From Collinsella aerofaciens (GTDB taxonomy: Bacteria > Actinomycetota > Coriobacteriia > Coriobacteriales > Coriobacteriaceae): 64,000 nucleotides of DNA. Numbering within the stretch: position 1 is the first letter of the stretch; each line of letters begins with the position of its first letter. Under the pieces are notes generated by a model, which was not told the DNA's origin, searched no databases, and saw only the letters and a list, made by a program, of their open reading frames with translations. Shown here in pieces: positions 36,034-49,300 of the stretch. The stretch is taken from positions 1 through 64,000 of the forward strand of contig NZ_WWSY01000007.1 of assembly GCF_009876115.1 (NCBI RefSeq), in the 5' to 3' direction. Position numbers and translations under genes: made by a program.

Positions 36034-36583
36034 TTACGAGCGCGAGAGCGAAACGGTCGCCTTCAGTGGCTTGTTGAACGCAGAGCGCCAGCGCATCCTG
36101 GCGGCTGCGACCCCTGAGCGCCGTGCGCAGATGGAGGCCGCCGAGGAGTCGCGCGCGGTCTATCGCGCGTGGAACGCGGTGTGCTCGGGCACGCGCGAGG
36201 GGCGGCATGTGACGGGCCTGCGCTACCTGCCCGAGTCCAATGAGCTGCTGGTATATCTCGACTCGCCCTCGTGGACGCAGGAAATGACGTTGTTGCGCGA
36301 GATCATCCGCGCGCGCATGGAGCGCGCCGGTGCGCATGTGGATGGCCTGGTGTTCAAAACCACCGCGCCCGGTCACACGCCGCCCGCCGCCAAGGAGCGC
36401 CTTCGCCCAGCGGCGACCGAGCGCCCGCCGGCCCCACACGCCGACCTCAGCGATGCCGAGCGCACCGAGATTGAGCGCCAAGTGGCGCCCATCGAAGACC
36501 AAAAACTGCGCGAGGCCCTCGAGAACGCCATGAGAGCCAGTGCCGAGTGGGCCAAGGGCGTGCAAAGCAAAAAAGAGCCTTAA
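36020..36583 (+). CDS. DUF721 (DciA-like) protein
   Basis: The 187-residue protein has a DUF721 core (LRYLPESNELLVYLDSPSWTQEMTLLREIIRARM, about 65-105) after an Arg/Glu-rich helical N-terminus, and a Pro/Ala-rich tail. DUF721 proteins between recF and gyrB in actinobacteria are related to DciA, the ancestral loader of the DnaB helicase; that role is inferred here. The GTG start overlaps recF by 14 bases, so it is coupled. Confidence 0.85.
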   Translation: MRRANYERESETVAFSGLLNAERQRILAAATPERRAQMEAAEESRAVYRAWNAVCSGTREGRHVTGLRYLPESNELLVYLDSPSWTQEMTLLREIIRARMERAGAHVDGLVFKTTAPGHTPPAAKERLRPAATERPPAPHADLSDAERTEIERQVAPIEDQKLREALENAMRASAEWAKGVQSKKEP

Positions 36584-36610
36584 ATCGCATCTGGTGGCCT
36601 TGTAGAGCCA

Positions 36611-36639
36611 AATACCATCGTTCCCGAGGGTATTTTTTT
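36611..36639 (+). terminator. Terminator after the dnaN-recF operon
   Basis: A stem (aatacc...ggtatt) followed by seven T lies about 50 bp before gyrB. Confidence 0.75.
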
Positions 36640-36646
36640 ACGATAA

Positions 36647-38719
<2,073 letters not shown>

Positions 38720-38724
38720 CTTTC

Positions 38725-38811
38725 CCAGGCACCCCATCTTGCCCTTCAGGATTTCGGGCGCCGCACGCAAGGCGCGCGCCCTCATCCTTCAGGGCAACCT
38801 GGGGCACCTGG
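38725..38811 (+). other. Long imperfect hairpin between gyrB and gyrA
   Basis: Two 28-base arms (38725-38752 and 38784-38811) can form about 22 pairs interrupted by three 2x2 internal loops, with a further GC stem (gggcgc/gcgccc) inside. No T-tract follows, so it is not a normal terminator. It may be an RNA element in the gyrA leader. Confidence 0.6.
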
Positions 38812-38897
38812 AAAACCTAGGAGGGTTATCCGGTGTTCCCGGTAATTCGTCTCCGTGGTAGGGAACTAATGGACCACGCAAACCATGAGGAGGTAAC

Positions 38898-41639
38898 GTG
38901 GCAGACGATATCAACAATAACGAGGGTATGGGCGAGGCCGGCGATGCCGGCATGCCCGACGATTTGAAGCGCCTGCTCGCCCGTGCTGAGCAGGGCGAGG
39001 ACGGCGATCCGGACGCCTATAACCCCGATGCCGATGATGATGAGGAAGAGGACGACGACGGTGAGCTCGAGGAGAGCTTTGGCGAAGTCGACCGTGGCGC
39101 CTCGGCCGGCGAGGATATCAACGGCGGCCAGCTCCAGATTTCGGAGTTCGGTCGCGAGATGAAGCAGTCGTTTATCGAGTATTCGATGTCGGTTATCACG
39201 GCGCGCGCCCTGCCGGACGTGCGCGACGGCTTAAAGCCGGTACACCGCCGTATCCTGTATGCGATGAACGAGAGCGGCATCTACCCCAACCGCCCACATA
39301 AGAAGTCGGCCTGGACGGTCGGCGAAGTTATCGGTAAGTACCACCCGCATGGCGACTACGCGGTCTATGAGGCCATGGTCCGCCTGGCGCAGTGGTTCTC
39401 CATGCGCACGCCGCTCATCGACGGTCACGGCAACTTCGGTAACATCGACGGCGACGGCGCGGCGGCCATGCGTTACACCGAGAGCCGCCTAGCAAAGCCC
39501 GCCATGGAATTGCTGCGTGACTTGCAGAAGGATACCGTCGACTGGCAGCCCAACTACGACGAATCGCTCGCCGAGCCTCAGGCGCTGCCTGCGCGCTTCC
39601 CCAACCTGCTGGTCAACGGCAGCCAGGGCATCGCCGTCGGCATGGCCACCAATATCGCCCCGCATAACCTCACCGAGGCGATCGAGGCAACCTGCTACCT
39701 GATCGATAATCCCGACGCCACTGTCGACGAGCTCATGCAGATCATGCCCGGTCCGGACTTCCCCACCGGCGCCATCATCATGGGCAGTGCCGGTATTAAG
39801 CAGAGCTACGAGACCGGCCGTGGCTCCATTACCGTGCGCGCCAAGGCTCACGTGGAGTCCACCAAGACCGGCCGCAGCCGCCTGGTCTTTACCGAGATTC
39901 CCTACATGGTCAACAAGGGCACCCTGCAGGAGAAGATCGCCCAGCTCGTCAACGACAAGCGCATCGAGGGTATCTCGGATATGCGCGATGAGTCCAACCA
40001 GAAGGGTATCCGTCTGGTCATCGAACTCAAGAAGGGCGTCATCCCGCAGGTCGTGCTCAACAACCTGTACAAGTACACCTCGCTGCAGACGACCTTTGGC
40101 GCCAACAACCTGGCGCTTGTCAACGGCGTTCCCAAATGCCTGAGCCTGCGCGAGATGCTGCAGCACTACATCGACCACCAGGTCGACGTCGTCACTCGCC
40201 GCACCCGCTTCGACCTTAAGAAGGCTCAGGCCCGCGCGCATATCCTCGAGGGTTACCTGATGGCCCTTGACCATATCGACGAGGTCATCAGCATCATCCG
40301 TTCCTCGCAGACCGATTCCGAGGCCAGCAGCCGCCTGATCGAGCGCTTTGGCTTTACGCCCGAGCAGACCACGGCCATCCTCGAGATGAAGCTGCGCCGC
40401 CTGACTGGCCTGGAGCGCGACAAGATCCAGGAAGAGCTGGACGGCCTGCGCCGCGCCATCGCCTACTACGAGGACCTGCTGGCGCACGAGGAGAAGATCC
40501 TGGGCGTCATTAAGGAAGAGATGCGCGAGATCTCCAAGAAGTTTGGCGATAAGCGCCGCACCGAGATCAGCCAGGTCGAGAAGGACCTGGACGTCGAGGA
40601 CCTCATTGCCGACGAGGACATGGTCGTGACCATCACCCACACCGGCTATGTCAAGCGCATCCCGGTGGCCGCCTACCGCGCCCAGAAACGCGGCGGCAAG
40701 GGCGTGTCGGGCGTCAACCTCAAAGAGGACGACGTCATCGACGAGATGTTCATCGCGTCCACGCACGAGTACGTGCTGTTCTTCTCGAGCAAGGGTAAGG
40801 TCTATCGCCTGAAGGTGCACGAGCTGCCGGTGGGTACGCGCCAGGCACGCGGTACCGCGATCGTCAACCTGCTGCCCTTCGAGGAGGGCGAGAAGATCGC
40901 GAGCGTCATCAGCTGCCGCGAGTTCCCTGCCGACGAGTACCTGATGTTTGCCACCAAGAGCGGCATGGTCAAGAAGACCGTAATGAGCGCATATGACCGC
41001 AGCCGCCGCGACGGCCTGATCGCTATCAACCTGCGTGACGACGACGCGCTGCTAAACGTGCGCCGCGTGCGCGAGGGCGACAAGATTATTCTGGCCACCA
41101 CCGCGGGCAAGGCGATCATGTTCTCCGAGGAGCAGGTGCGCGCCACCGGCCGCGATACTAGCGGCGTTCGCGGTATCGGTATGAAGGACGGTGTGAGCGT
41201 TCTGGGCATGGAAGTCACTAACGGCAACGGCGATCTATTCGTCATCACCGAGCGCGGCTACGGCAAGCGCACGCCGGTCGCGGACTACCCGGAGCAGAAT
41301 CGCGGCGGCCAGGGCGTCTACACCATCCAAATGACCGAGCGTAAGGGCAACCTCGCGGCCATGAAGACGGTGGGCCCGCAGCACGAGCTGTTCATCGTGA
41401 CGGAAGGCGCGACGGTCATTCGCGTCAAGACCGACGAGATCAGCCAGACCGGCCGCGCCACCCAGGGTGTCAAGATGATGACCGTCGACGACAACGACCG
41501 CATCTGCGCCGTAGCTCGCATGACAGCCGCCAAAGAGAAGCCCGAGGGCGAAGCCACAGAAGACGGCTCTGCACCCGAAGAAACCCCTGTCGATCTAGGC
41601 GACGGCAACGACATGCCAGAAGATCTCCTCGACGAGTAA
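38898..41639 (+). CDS. gyrA: DNA gyrase subunit A
   Basis: The 913-residue protein has an unusual N-terminal extension of about 80 residues, rich in Asp and Glu ([17 protein letters not shown]), before the normal start of GyrA ([21 protein letters not shown] region). The catalytic Tyr is Tyr193 (AAMRYTES). The quinolone-resistance region reads [11 protein letters not shown]: Tyr154 stands 39 residues before the catalytic Tyr, exactly the place of E. coli Ser83, and Glu158 is the place of Asp87. The GyrA box is QKRGGKG, and a six-bladed C-terminal domain and an acidic tail follow. GTG start with GAGGAGG. It cuts and rejoins DNA with GyrB. Confidence 0.98.
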   Translation: MADDINNNEGMGEAGDAGMPDDLKRLLARAEQGEDGDPDAYNPDADDDEEEDDDGELEESFGEVDRGASAGEDINGGQLQISEFGREMKQSFIEYSMSVITARALPDVRDGLKPVHRRILYAMNESGIYPNRPHKKSAWTVGEVIGKYHPHGDYAVYEAMVRLAQWFSMRTPLIDGHGNFGNIDGDGAAAMRYTESRLAKPAMELLRDLQKDTVDWQPNYDESLAEPQALPARFPNLLVNGSQGIAVGMATNIAPHNLTEAIEATCYLIDNPDATVDELMQIMPGPDFPTGAIIMGSAGIKQSYETGRGSITVRAKAHVESTKTGRSRLVFTEIPYMVNKGTLQEKIAQLVNDKRIEGISDMRDESNQKGIRLVIELKKGVIPQVVLNNLYKYTSLQTTFGANNLALVNGVPKCLSLREMLQHYIDHQVDVVTRRTRFDLKKAQARAHILEGYLMALDHIDEVISIIRSSQTDSEASSRLIERFGFTPEQTTAILEMKLRRLTGLERDKIQEELDGLRRAIAYYEDLLAHEEKILGVIKEEMREISKKFGDKRRTEISQVEKDLDVEDLIADEDMVVTITHTGYVKRIPVAAYRAQKRGGKGVSGVNLKEDDVIDEMFIASTHEYVLFFSSKGKVYRLKVHELPVGTRQARGTAIVNLLPFEEGEKIASVISCREFPADEYLMFATKSGMVKKTVMSAYDRSRRDGLIAINLRDDDALLNVRRVREGDKIILATTAGKAIMFSEEQVRATGRDTSGVRGIGMKDGVSVLGMEVTNGNGDLFVITERGYGKRTPVADYPEQNRGGQGVYTIQMTERKGNLAAMKTVGPQHELFIVTEGATVIRVKTDEISQTGRATQGVKMMTVDDNDRICAVARMTAAKEKPEGEATEDGSAPEETPVDLGDGNDMPEDLLDE

Positions 41640-41679
41640 GAGGCCCTAGCTGGTGAAAATCATCAGACTCCATATATTG

Positions 41680-41712
41680 GCGGTCGGCGCACTGCGCGCC
41701 GACCGCTTTTTT
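41680..41712 (+). terminator. Terminator of gyrA
   Basis: An 11-bp stem (gcggtcggcgc/gcgccgaccgc) followed by six T. Confidence 0.9.
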
Positions 41713-41892
41713 GAAAATCTTTGAACCCCACGTCGGCCCCGGCTGCCCGGCGGCATGCGAAGTCGATCGCGAGTTCCGCACGAGCCGGAGAGCACTTAAT
41801 GTGCTCTCCGTGCGAGCAGGACTGTCCGAGCAGGCGACTTCGCATGCCGCCGGGCAGCCGGGGCGAACACCCCTCAAAGATTTTCAAAAAAG
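41710..41892. mobile_element. MITE-like palindromic element
   Basis: About 183 bp bounded by perfect 17-bp inverted ends (left tttttgaaaatctttga). A second pair of perfect inverted arms of about 30 bp (starting gccccggctgcccggcggca on the left at about 41735 and mirrored on the right at about 41836-41865) lies inside, with a central palindrome around ggagagcac/gtgctctcc. There is no gene in it. It abuts the gyrA terminator and the tRNA-Ile promoter. Such structure fits a miniature inverted-repeat transposable element or a large cruciform; no target duplication was identified. Confidence 0.65.
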
Positions 41893-41895
41893 TTG

Positions 41896-41925
41896 TTGAC
41901 GCGCGCGTAACGACTCGTCTAATAT
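41896..41925 (+). promoter_or_regulatory. Promoter of the tRNA-Ile/Ala array
   Basis: TTGACG and TAATAT are separated by 18 bases, and the -10 box ends 14 bases before the first tRNA. Confidence 0.75.
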
Positions 41926-41939
41926 ATCCCTTGCGCGAT

Positions 41940-42016
41940 GGACCTGTAGCTCAGTTGGTTAGAGCGTCCGGCTGATAACCGGGAGGTCACAAGTTCGAAT
42001 CTTGTCAGGTCCACCA
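41940..42016 (+). tRNA. tRNA-Ile(GAU), copy 1
   Basis: A full cloverleaf with acceptor ggacctg/caggtcc, anticodon loop CTGATAA (GAT) and encoded CCA; 77 nt. Confidence 0.98.
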
Positions 42017-42027
42017 CTTTCTTTCGC

Positions 42028-42072
42028 AATAAACACCCCAGCGAGAGCCGAGTCGCCGCTGGGGTGTTTATT
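42028..42072 (+). terminator. Hairpin between tRNA-Ile and tRNA-Ala, unit 1
   Basis: A stem aataaacaccccagcg/cgctggggtgtttatt of 16 bp. The same hairpin recurs exactly 224 bp downstream. It may terminate a part of the transcripts or be a processing site. Confidence 0.7.
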
Positions 42073-42083
42073 ACTGTCTCCGT

Positions 42084-42159
42084 GGGGGTTTAGCTCAGCT
42101 GGGAGAGCGCGGGCTTTGCAAGCCTGAGGTCAGGGGTTCGATCCCCCTAACCTCCACCA
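42084..42159 (+). tRNA. tRNA-Ala(UGC), copy 1
   Basis: A full cloverleaf with acceptor gggggtt/aacctcc (one G-T pair), anticodon loop TTTGCAA (TGC) and encoded CCA; 76 nt. Confidence 0.98.
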
Positions 42160-42163
42160 TGAT

Positions 42164-42240
42164 GGACCTGTAGCTCAGTTGGTTAGAGCGTCCGGCTGAT
42201 AACCGGGAGGTCACAAGTTCGAATCTTGTCAGGTCCACCA
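42164..42240 (+). tRNA. tRNA-Ile(GAU), copy 2
   Basis: Identical to copy 1 and exactly 224 bp downstream of it. Confidence 0.98.
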
Positions 42241-42251
42241 CTTTCTTTCGC

Positions 42252-42296
42252 AATAAACACCCCAGCGAGAGCCGAGTCGCCGCTGGGGTGTTTATT
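42252..42296 (+). terminator. Hairpin between tRNA-Ile and tRNA-Ala, unit 2
   Basis: Exact repeat of the hairpin at 42028-42072. Confidence 0.7.
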
Positions 42297-42307
42297 ACTG
42301 TCTCCGT

Positions 42308-42383
42308 GGGGGTTTAGCTCAGCTGGGAGAGCGCGGGCTTTGCAAGCCTGAGGTCAGGGGTTCGATCCCCCTAACCTCCACCA
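42308..42383 (+). tRNA. tRNA-Ala(UGC), copy 2
   Basis: Identical to copy 1, 224 bp downstream. Confidence 0.98.
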
Positions 42384-42387
42384 TGAT

Positions 42388-42464
42388 GGACCTGTAGCTC
42401 AGTTGGTTAGAGCGTCCGGCTGATAACCGGGAGGTCACAAGTTCGAATCTTGTCAGGTCCACCA
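42388..42464 (+). tRNA. tRNA-Ile(GAU), copy 3
   Basis: Third identical tRNA-Ile, 224 bp after copy 2, ending the array. Confidence 0.98.
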
Positions 42465-42478
42465 TCAAAACTGTGAAG

Positions 42479-42508
42479 AGCCCTGGGGCGTTGCCTCAGG
42501 GCTTTTTT
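42479..42508 (+). terminator. Terminator of the tRNA array
   Basis: A stem agccctgggg...cctcagggct followed by six T. Confidence 0.88.
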
Positions 42509-42622
42509 CTTGTCTGCGATAAATCTCATTTTGGTTTTGTGTGCTGTGCGAAAGTTTGGGTAGTATAGCTATTCAATGCGGCGGGCTGCCGCGTGTTAAC
42601 CGCTACGTACCGGAGGTGTTCC

Positions 42623-43123
42623 ATGGTTCGTGTCGACATAGAGACCATCGTCATGGCCGCCGGTCCCGTGCCATCGCTTATCGTACTTCGTGAGCGCAGC
42701 AGCAAATCGGACTCGCCCGCGCCGCTGCGTTCCCTTTCCATTCAGACTGGTTCGTTTGAAGCTGCTGCCATCAGCCGCGGCATCGATAGCGGCCGCGCCG
42801 AGCGCCCGATTACCCATGACCTGCTGCTCGACACCGTCGACGCCCTGGGCGCCAAGCTCGAGCGCATCGAGATCGTTCGCGCCGAGCCGCCGGTGTTCTA
42901 CGCGACGATCGTCGTACTGGCCGATGGCGAGGAGCGCAAGATCGACGCCCGTCCCAGTGATGCCATTGCCCTTGCCGTGCGCAGCAATGCTCCCATGTTT
43001 GTGGAGGACGACATCATGAATCGCCTGGGCACTGTTTCTACCCACGCCGAGGAAGTCGACGACGAGCAGGAGTTCGAGAAGTTCGACGAGTTCGTCCATA
43101 CGCTCTCCCCCGATGACTTCTAA
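42623..43123 (+). CDS. Bifunctional nuclease (BFN/DUF151) domain protein
   Basis: The 166-residue product has the DUF151 core: VPSLIVLRERSS...LRSLSIQTGSFEAAAISRGI, then HDLLLDTVDALGAKLERIEIV, ATIVVLADGEERKIDARPSDAIALAVRSNAPMFV. DUF151 proteins were first described as DNases/RNases in plants; the bacterial role is unclear. ATG 42623 has GGAGG six bases upstream. It is followed by two small genes, likely one operon. Confidence 0.88.
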   Translation: MVRVDIETIVMAAGPVPSLIVLRERSSKSDSPAPLRSLSIQTGSFEAAAISRGIDSGRAERPITHDLLLDTVDALGAKLERIEIVRAEPPVFYATIVVLADGEERKIDARPSDAIALAVRSNAPMFVEDDIMNRLGTVSTHAEEVDDEQEFEKFDEFVHTLSPDDF

Positions 43124-43153
43124 ATGTCTGGCACGCGAGCGGAGAGGTCGCTG

Positions 43154-43510
43154 ATGGGTACCCGCGTATCGGCTGAAGCGGCCGCCATCGCGCGTGAAGC
43201 CCAGATGCGCTCGGAGGCTTCTGAGGCGGCTCGCATTGCCTATGTGACGCAGGCCCGCACGCTTCGCGAGCGCCGCGGCTCGTTTATCAAGATGGTTGTC
43301 GTCTCCGCCCTTGTCGCGGCAATCTGCTCGCGCCTTCGTGGTACAGTTGGTGCGCTTGGGTTTTCGATTTCAACAGGCTTGGTAATCTGGGGCGTGGTCG
43401 ATGCAGTAATGCTGACCAACCAGATCAAGGTACTCGACAAGCGCGCGATGGATATGATGCGCGCCCGCGACGCCGCCGCCAAGATTGCTGCCGAGGCACA
43501 AGAACTGTAA
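43154..43510 (+). CDS. Small membrane protein, two helices
   Basis: The 118-residue product has a helical Ala/Glu/Arg-rich N-terminus, two membrane helices (about 43-58 and 65-85) and an amphipathic helical tail (KRAMDMMRARDAAAKIAAEAQEL). I do not recognise a family. ATG 43154 has GAGAGG six bases upstream; an ATG at 43124 directly after the upstream stop lacks a ribosome site but would also be coupled. Confidence 0.65.
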   Translation: MGTRVSAEAAAIAREAQMRSEASEAARIAYVTQARTLRERRGSFIKMVVVSALVAAICSRLRGTVGALGFSISTGLVIWGVVDAVMLTNQIKVLDKRAMDMMRARDAAAKIAAEAQEL

Positions 43511-43540
43511 CGACGCCGGACTCGATGGGAAGGTCTAAAG

Positions 43541-43990
43541 ATGGCACAGGATATGCAGGACGCCGGTAACGTCTCCGCCGAGCTCGACGCCATGGTGTGT
43601 GACCTGATTGGTGCGTTCTTGGACGACCTTGCCGTCGGCGAGAATCCGGGCGTAGTTGTGGCAATTGAGGACGCTGCTTCCAACCGATATCTGGCGGCGC
43701 TCGATGAGGATGGCGAAGAGGCGTGCCTCGAGGCTGCCACCAACTTTATCTCCGAGCACAAGATGGGTCTTAAGGACGAGGGGCTGGGCCGCATCGCCCG
43801 TTACGCCATCGGCTACACCGGTTGTGTCGAAATTGACGGCGGCTATCACGACGCCCTGCTCGTGAGCTTCTTCGAAACCACGCTCGAGAGCGGTTTTTCG
43901 GCATACGTGCTGTATGAGGGCATGGGCGCCGGCGATGGTTTTATGTGGAGCGACCCTGAACCTGCAGGTGAGGAAACCTCTCTTATCTAA
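43541..43990 (+). CDS. Hypothetical cytoplasmic protein
   Basis: A 149-residue acidic protein without membrane helix or familiar motif. It contains an ordered-looking alpha/beta pattern (GVVVAIEDAASNRYLAAL, CVEIDGGYHDALLVSFFETTL, FSAYVLYEG). GGAAGG seven bases upstream supports the start. It is the last gene of the small cluster before typA. Confidence 0.6.
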   Translation: MAQDMQDAGNVSAELDAMVCDLIGAFLDDLAVGENPGVVVAIEDAASNRYLAALDEDGEEACLEAATNFISEHKMGLKDEGLGRIARYAIGYTGCVEIDGGYHDALLVSFFETTLESGFSAYVLYEGMGAGDGFMWSDPEPAGEETSLI

Positions 43991-44107
43991 AATCGCTAAA
44001 ATAAACGAGTTTTCGGTAAAAGGCTCAATATTCCCGCTGAGCGTTGTATCGCTGGGCGGGCCGCATACGCGTGCCGTTTGTATATGGATAGAAGATAGGG
44101 GAACTAC

Positions 44108-45946
<1,839 letters not shown>

Positions 45947-45973
45947 GCACTGGGGCTTATAACCGCCAATAAG

Positions 45974-46008
45974 AAAGGGCGTCGACCGCAATGGTCGGCG
46001 CCCTTTTT
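45974..46008 (+). terminator. Terminator of typA
   Basis: A stem aaagggcgtcgacc...ggtcggcgcccttt followed by a T-tract. Confidence 0.85.
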
Positions 46009-46036
46009 GGTGCAAGGGGACAGGTTACTTTGCACC
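46009..46036. repeat. Palindromic repeat at left edge of pilus locus
   Basis: A 28-bp imperfect palindrome (ggtgcaa...ttgcacc with gggacaggttac in the middle). A near copy in opposite orientation is at 53742-53770, just past the pilus operon. Similar to REP-type palindromes. Confidence 0.7.
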
Positions 46037-46370
46037 ACGGTGGAGGAGGTTATCCCCCCGAGTGGCTTTTCAGGCAAAGTTAAGTTGTTTAAACATATAC
46101 ATAATTCCACAGAATATAACTGCTTTAATGCAAAACCGTTAACAGGTAAATATCAACTGGTATTAAATTAAAAGACCTCTTTACCTGCGGTTTACATGAT
46201 TGGTATCTATATTGTATTTTATGCATTGTGGCATAGACGAACCGTCTTAGAAGTTGCTCCCCAATGGGTTCTTGCAATGCGCTAGGTAGGTTCTCGTTGA
46301 TGTTGGGGTTTGTGTTCGATCCGACGATTCGCCGTATTCCACACTGTGTTGTAGGAATTAGGGGACAACT
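46037..46370. promoter_or_regulatory. AT-rich leader of the pilus operon
   Basis: The 334-bp spacer has no gene. From about 46075 to 46235 it is far more AT-rich than its surroundings, and it should hold the operon promoter; TTTACA at about 46191 with TATTTT 18 bases on is one candidate. A long 5' leader of 100 to 200 bases would remain. AGGGG before the ATG at 46371 is the ribosome site. Confidence 0.4.
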
Positions 46371-49300
46371 ATGGACGCACGCCGCTCACGGTCGCTGGGT
46401 ATTGCGGCCCTGATCTTCATTTTAATTAACCTCACCGCCGCAGTTTTTCACGGCGCAGCTCCAGTGCGCGCCGATGACGTGACGACGCCGACGCCGATTG
46501 TGATTGATGAGACGACGGCGAAAGTTACGGTCGAGCTGTATACCGACGAGAACCGTAAAGTGCCTTTGGGTAATACTGCCGTGCTTTCGACCGACACGCT
46601 CTACGGTTCGTTTAGCGCGGACTTTAAGCCGAACCATACCCCGAGCTCGGCGCAAAACGTTGCGGAGTACTCTCTTCCGAGCAATGTTAAGTTATTGAAG
46701 GATGAAAGCGGGTTGCTCTATGACGGTTCGGGCAAAGAGGCTGTCACCTGGAAGTGCGAGAATAATAAGCTGATCTTCACTTTTGACCAAAACTGGATTA
46801 ATACGAATCCGTCCGATGTTCATGTTGGTGTTGATTTTTCATTCAAGCTGTCAAATGAGAACGTTGGCTCCGGCGACACAACAAAAGTCGAATTTCCTGG
46901 AACGGCCGGAATTGACATTTCGACCAAAGACGGCGACGTTGCGGGAACGAAGGAGGGGAAGTTCTCTCAATCCGGCGGCGAAGGAAAAGTAACGTGGACT
47001 CTTAAGCTGGTGGTCGAGTCTTATGCTCACAATGTCCAGCTCACCGATGAGTTGGGTAGCAATTTTACGTTTGTGTCTGAATCGTTTAAGTTGAACGGCA
47101 AGACGCTCGAGCAACAGCCAAGCATTAACGGGCAGACCGCGACTCTTAATTTGGGGAACTTGTCCAAAGGGACTTATACGATTACCTATGATTCGGTTAT
47201 GAACCCGAATGTTTCTGTGGACAACTATGTTTGGATTGATGAGCTCCCCGGTTCAAAAAACAACGCCACCTGGACTTGGGGCCAAAACAAAGAAAACTCG
47301 AATAAATGTGAAGGTCAAGCAAATAAGTTTCGCTATGACATGATTAACAAGAGCGATGGCACCGGAACGCCGTCCGATATCAAATGGATCGTTACGCTCA
47401 ACAACGGTGATATCAAAACCGACATGAATGGCTATACATTCACCGACACGCTGGACGACAAGCAGACGTATACGGGTAATTACATCGTTTATAGGGGACT
47501 CTACGGGGAAGACGAGATCGCTCGCGGCGATCTCGATAGCTCCACTGGTAAAACGTTTAGCTATAAGTTCTCAGGTCTATCTGACACAGATAAGTACAAG
47601 CCCTATCGCATTGTCTATCACACTCAAATGAAAGATCAGGACTCGTATGACACGGTGAGCAATAGTGCGAATATCTCGCGTGACAATTCCGTTTCCGGCA
47701 CGGACAGTGGCACGTTTACGCCGAAGCTGGTGGGGACGCAGATTGTAAAGAGGCTTTTGAAAGAACCTGATGCGGCGACAACAGGTCGGGCAACCTGGGA
47801 GCTTCGGATAGCGCTGGGCTCCATTGTTGATGCGATGAATCCGGAGACGGTTCGAGTGTTTGATACGTTCCAGACTGCTTGGAAGCAGAATATCGGCCCA
47901 GACGCCGACAGCTATTCCATTATGATCGGCAATGTCCCTTTGGAGCGGGGAACCGATTGGTGGTTCGATGATTACAATGATTCAACGTCGTTTGCAACCA
48001 AGAAGAACTTCAACCTTACCATTCAGATAAACAACAAGGTAAGGGATGCGCTCAAAGATAACCCAGATGCGGTGCTTACTTATATGACAAAATCCGACGC
48101 GCTTCCTGGCTGGTACTCCAATTTTGCATCAGTGGAAGTAAACGGTACTAAGTATTTCACGGACTTTATCTATTACTACGTCGATGTGGACTCGACTCCT
48201 AAGGTTGAGAAGCCCTCTGCGAAAACCGCTGTTTCCTGGCGTGAGGATTTCGACTGGAGTAAGATCGATGGGTCTTCCGAAAAAGGTGCATGGATCGTTG
48301 AGTGGACGGTCTATGCGAATAGGGCCAAGACGCCGGGAGGGGAGCCTTACGGCGCTGGCAAGCTTAATAACCAGCCGCTGAACGTCGTTGACACGCTGCC
48401 GAGTGGTATGAGCTATGTGCCAGGGTCTGCCAAATACTCGCTGTTTCAGAATCCGTATGACCAGAAAGCAGGTAACGGTACCGCCCAGCGAGAGAAGACC
48501 GTCGCCGACAGCCTACCCCCTGCGAACGTCAGTGATGACAAAGGCACCGTTACCTTCTCCATCCCCACGACGGCGCTCGGCAACTATGCTGGTTACGCTA
48601 AGCTTACGTATCAGACGGCGGTCAAGCGTGGTGAGCTCGATACCTCTAAGAACGAGGTGAAGTTCACCAACTTAGCCAGTGCCGAGTCGGGGAGCAAAAC
48701 GTTCGACTCCGGTAGTGGGACCGTCACCATTAAGAACAACGTACTGCAAAAGACCGGCGACCAGGTCGCCAATAGCAACCGTATCAAGTACACCATCTTG
48801 GTTAACGAATCGGCAGTTAACCTTAAGAGCGACAGCGACTTCCTCGAGCTTGTCGATGTCATGGATGCCAAGTGCACGCTGGTGACGGATTCGGTCAATG
48901 TGTCCCAATACGATGGGACAGGCTGGAAGTTGCTTGGCTCTGACAAATGCCCCGTTTCCGCTAGGACCATTGAAGATGAAAACGGCGCGGCGTGTACAAA
49001 GATGACGCTCCGCGTGCCCGATAAGGAATATCTCAAAGTTGAGTACGAGGTCATTCCTGCGGGTAACGAGGGAGAAACGGTTTCTCTGAGCAACAAAGCG
49101 TCGCTTACGGGTGTCTATGACGGTGATACGGTCCATTCAAAAGACTGGGCTATTAAAAAGGCATCTGGTTTGGCTGGCGGTAGCGGTTACGGCGTAACGG
49201 TTACCAAGGTCGACGAGAGCGATGTCACAAAAAAGCTGCCCGGTGCTGAGTTCACGCTCTACGAGGTTGATATGGACAAGGCATTAGAGTTCGGCCTCGA

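Larger units (their letters stand above)
41940..42464 (+). repeat. 224-bp tandem repeat of tRNA-Ile/hairpin/tRNA-Ala
   Basis: The array is Ile-Ala-Ile-Ala-Ile with a strict 224-bp period, including the spacers. It is a recent tandem duplication; no rRNA genes adjoin, although this tRNA pair usually lies in rRNA spacers. Confidence 0.95.

Noticed and set aside
41721..41975. Short frames inside the palindromic element after gyrA
   Set aside because: They read through inverted repeat arms and into tRNA-Ile; no ribosome site or protein pattern.
41940..42464. Possible rRNA operon around tRNA-Ile and tRNA-Ala
   Set aside because: No 16S or 23S sequence adjoins; the flanks are gyrA and a DUF151 gene.
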